Shown here: piece after piece, positions 63,681 to 64,000 of the stretch
Layout: every line of letters begins with the position of its first letter
Numbering within the stretch: position 1 is the first letter of the stretch
Assembly (NCBI GenBank): GCA_024401825.1
Contig: JAKSKF010000001.1
Coordinates: forward strand, 47,322-111,321
Length of the DNA stretch: 64,000 nt
Direction of reading: 5' to 3'
Origin: Bacteroidales bacterium
Lineage (GTDB): Bacteria > Bacteroidota > Bacteroidia > Bacteroidales > UBA932
Notes under the pieces: model-generated
Told to the model about the DNA's origin: nothing
The model's database searches: none
Seen by the model: the letters and a program-made list of their open reading frames with translations, nothing else
Made by a program: the position numbers and the translations under genes

Positions 63681-63790
63681 TGAAAGCAGTTGACTTTGCT
63701 GAACAAAAACGGCCATAATGTTCATTTGAGTCCATAATTTCACGCTTGAATGAACAAATTCGCCGTTTTTGTTCAGCAAAGAGACTTTCA
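63681..63790. repeat. Long imperfect hairpin downstream of the 735-aa gene
   Basis: TTTGCTGAACAAAAACGGC (63695-63713) is an exact 19-bp inverted match of 63762-63780. Inside it, TGTTCATT (63719-63726) pairs with AATGAACA (63749-63756); outside it, TGAAAG (63681-63686) pairs with CTTTCA (63785-63790). The loop is 22 nt. A terminator is unlikely because no T tract follows; a mobile-element end, an RNA structure or a recombination site is possible. Confidence 0.75.
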
Positions 63791-63814
63791 GACAATGTCT
63801 TGCAATGCCGCCCG

Positions 63815-64000
63815 GCGCGATGTCGGTAGCTCGGGAGCCGCGGGGGTAGCCGCGACTGCGGCGGATAAGGGGGCATTGACAAGGAATCATTCGGGACGAA
63901 TGGCGCGTCTCAACGCGCCCGGCGGAGAGCGGGACGGAGCGCGAAGCGCGATGTCGGTAGCTCGGGAGCCGCGGGGGTAGCCGCGACTGCGGCGGATAAG
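63815..64000. repeat. GC-rich 55-bp direct repeat, period 131 bp
   Basis: The 55 bp at 63815-63869 recur unchanged at 63946-64000, where the window ends, so more copies may follow. The unit contains GCTCGGGAGC and GGGGTAGCCGCGA, is much richer in GC than the genes, and has stop codons that prevent a long plausible frame. The 76 bp between copies carry two perfect short hairpins. Confidence 0.85.

Larger units (their letters stand above)
63558..64000. other. Non-coding end region with hairpins and repeats
   Basis: No convincing gene is present in these 443 bp. It holds ACCCTG/CAGGGT (63579-63600, a hairpin without T tract), a long hairpin (63681-63790), and GC-rich repeats to the window edge. 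GGGGTAGCCGCGA occurs three times (63559, 63843, 63974). Small hairpins GGCGCG/CGCGCC (63902-63919) and CATTCG/CGAATG (63888-63902) lie between the two long repeat copies. Confidence 0.7.

Noticed and set aside
63681-63790. Rho-independent terminator for the 735-aa gene
   Set aside because: The stem is too long, the loop large, it lies over 120 bp past the stop, and no T tract follows.
63750-63980. 76-codon plus-strand open frame
   Set aside because: It runs through the hairpin arm and the GC-rich repeat and has repeat-derived composition.
63815-64000. CRISPR array
   Set aside because: Only two repeats are seen, they are 55 bp long with a 76-bp spacer, and there are no cas genes.
1-64000. 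tRNA, rRNA and known riboswitches
   Set aside because: I looked through the intergenic gaps and saw no cloverleaf, rRNA signature or riboswitch core; nearly all gaps are under 250 bp.

Overview
The window comes from a chromosome of the Bacteroidales (Bacteroidota), probably an uncultured gut-type lineage; I cannot fix the genus. The evidence is the gene set (eukaryote-like GlyRS, an EF-G2 paralogue, TonB, a CpXC protein, DUF5009 and DUF4434 proteins, exported lipoproteins), the absence of clear Shine-Dalgarno sequences, and a repeated TAnnTTTG promoter -7 element upstream of many genes. No rRNA, tRNA, CRISPR array, insertion sequence or prophage was seen. Almost all of the first 53 kb is core housekeeping DNA.

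Layout. 0-3.2 kb: the 3' end of dnaE and a frameshifted Ig-like surface lipoprotein gene. 3.2-7.2 kb: a minus-strand operon sufS-sufE-sufT-folK-glyS. 7.2-12.2 kb: ruvA, mnmG, ybeY, tonB and hflX. 12.2-17.2 kb: sdhB and sdhA without an adjacent cytochrome b subunit, an exported C45-type Ntn hydrolase and ruvB. An AT-rich gap (17.2-17.4 kb) separates these from a mostly plus-strand arm: mfd, coaX, an outer-membrane protein, a repeat-type exported protein, lptC, a PpiD-like foldase, an EEP-family protein and ychF. 28.9-32.4 kb (minus): a CpXC protein and a metalloprotease-like/propeller/barrel fusion. 32.4-43.9 kb: an eight-gene run nptA-(thioredoxin-like lipoprotein)-thyA-folA-NSS transporter-mutS-GT4-yfhO. 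43.9-46.8 kb (minus): ksgA, mrp, rnhB and an XRE regulator. 47-51.7 kb: a 64-aa protein, an EF-G2 that lacks key GTPase residues, aspS and a CBM9-like protein. 51.7-53.3 kb (minus): menA and a CPBP protease.

53.4-63.6 kb is accessory carbohydrate-related DNA: a GPH symporter with an exported FAD-dependent oxidoreductase lipoprotein; a minus-strand operon of DUF4434 TIM-barrel protein, sugar-porter MFS, DUF5009 (HGSNAT/NagX-like) membrane protein and exported metallophosphoesterase; and a divergent 735-aa lipoprotein that looks like a multidomain glycoside hydrolase of a family I do not recognise. No SusC/SusD pair is present. This is the best candidate for an undescribed catabolic system. The last 440 bp are non-coding: a long hairpin and a GC-rich 55-bp direct repeat with 131-bp period that runs into the window edge.

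Two window-wide patterns stand out. GATC is almost absent (I found one copy) and CATG is rare, which suggests selection by restriction or DNA modification. Several genes have their -7 element exactly 6 nt before the ATG, so their mRNAs should be leaderless or nearly so.
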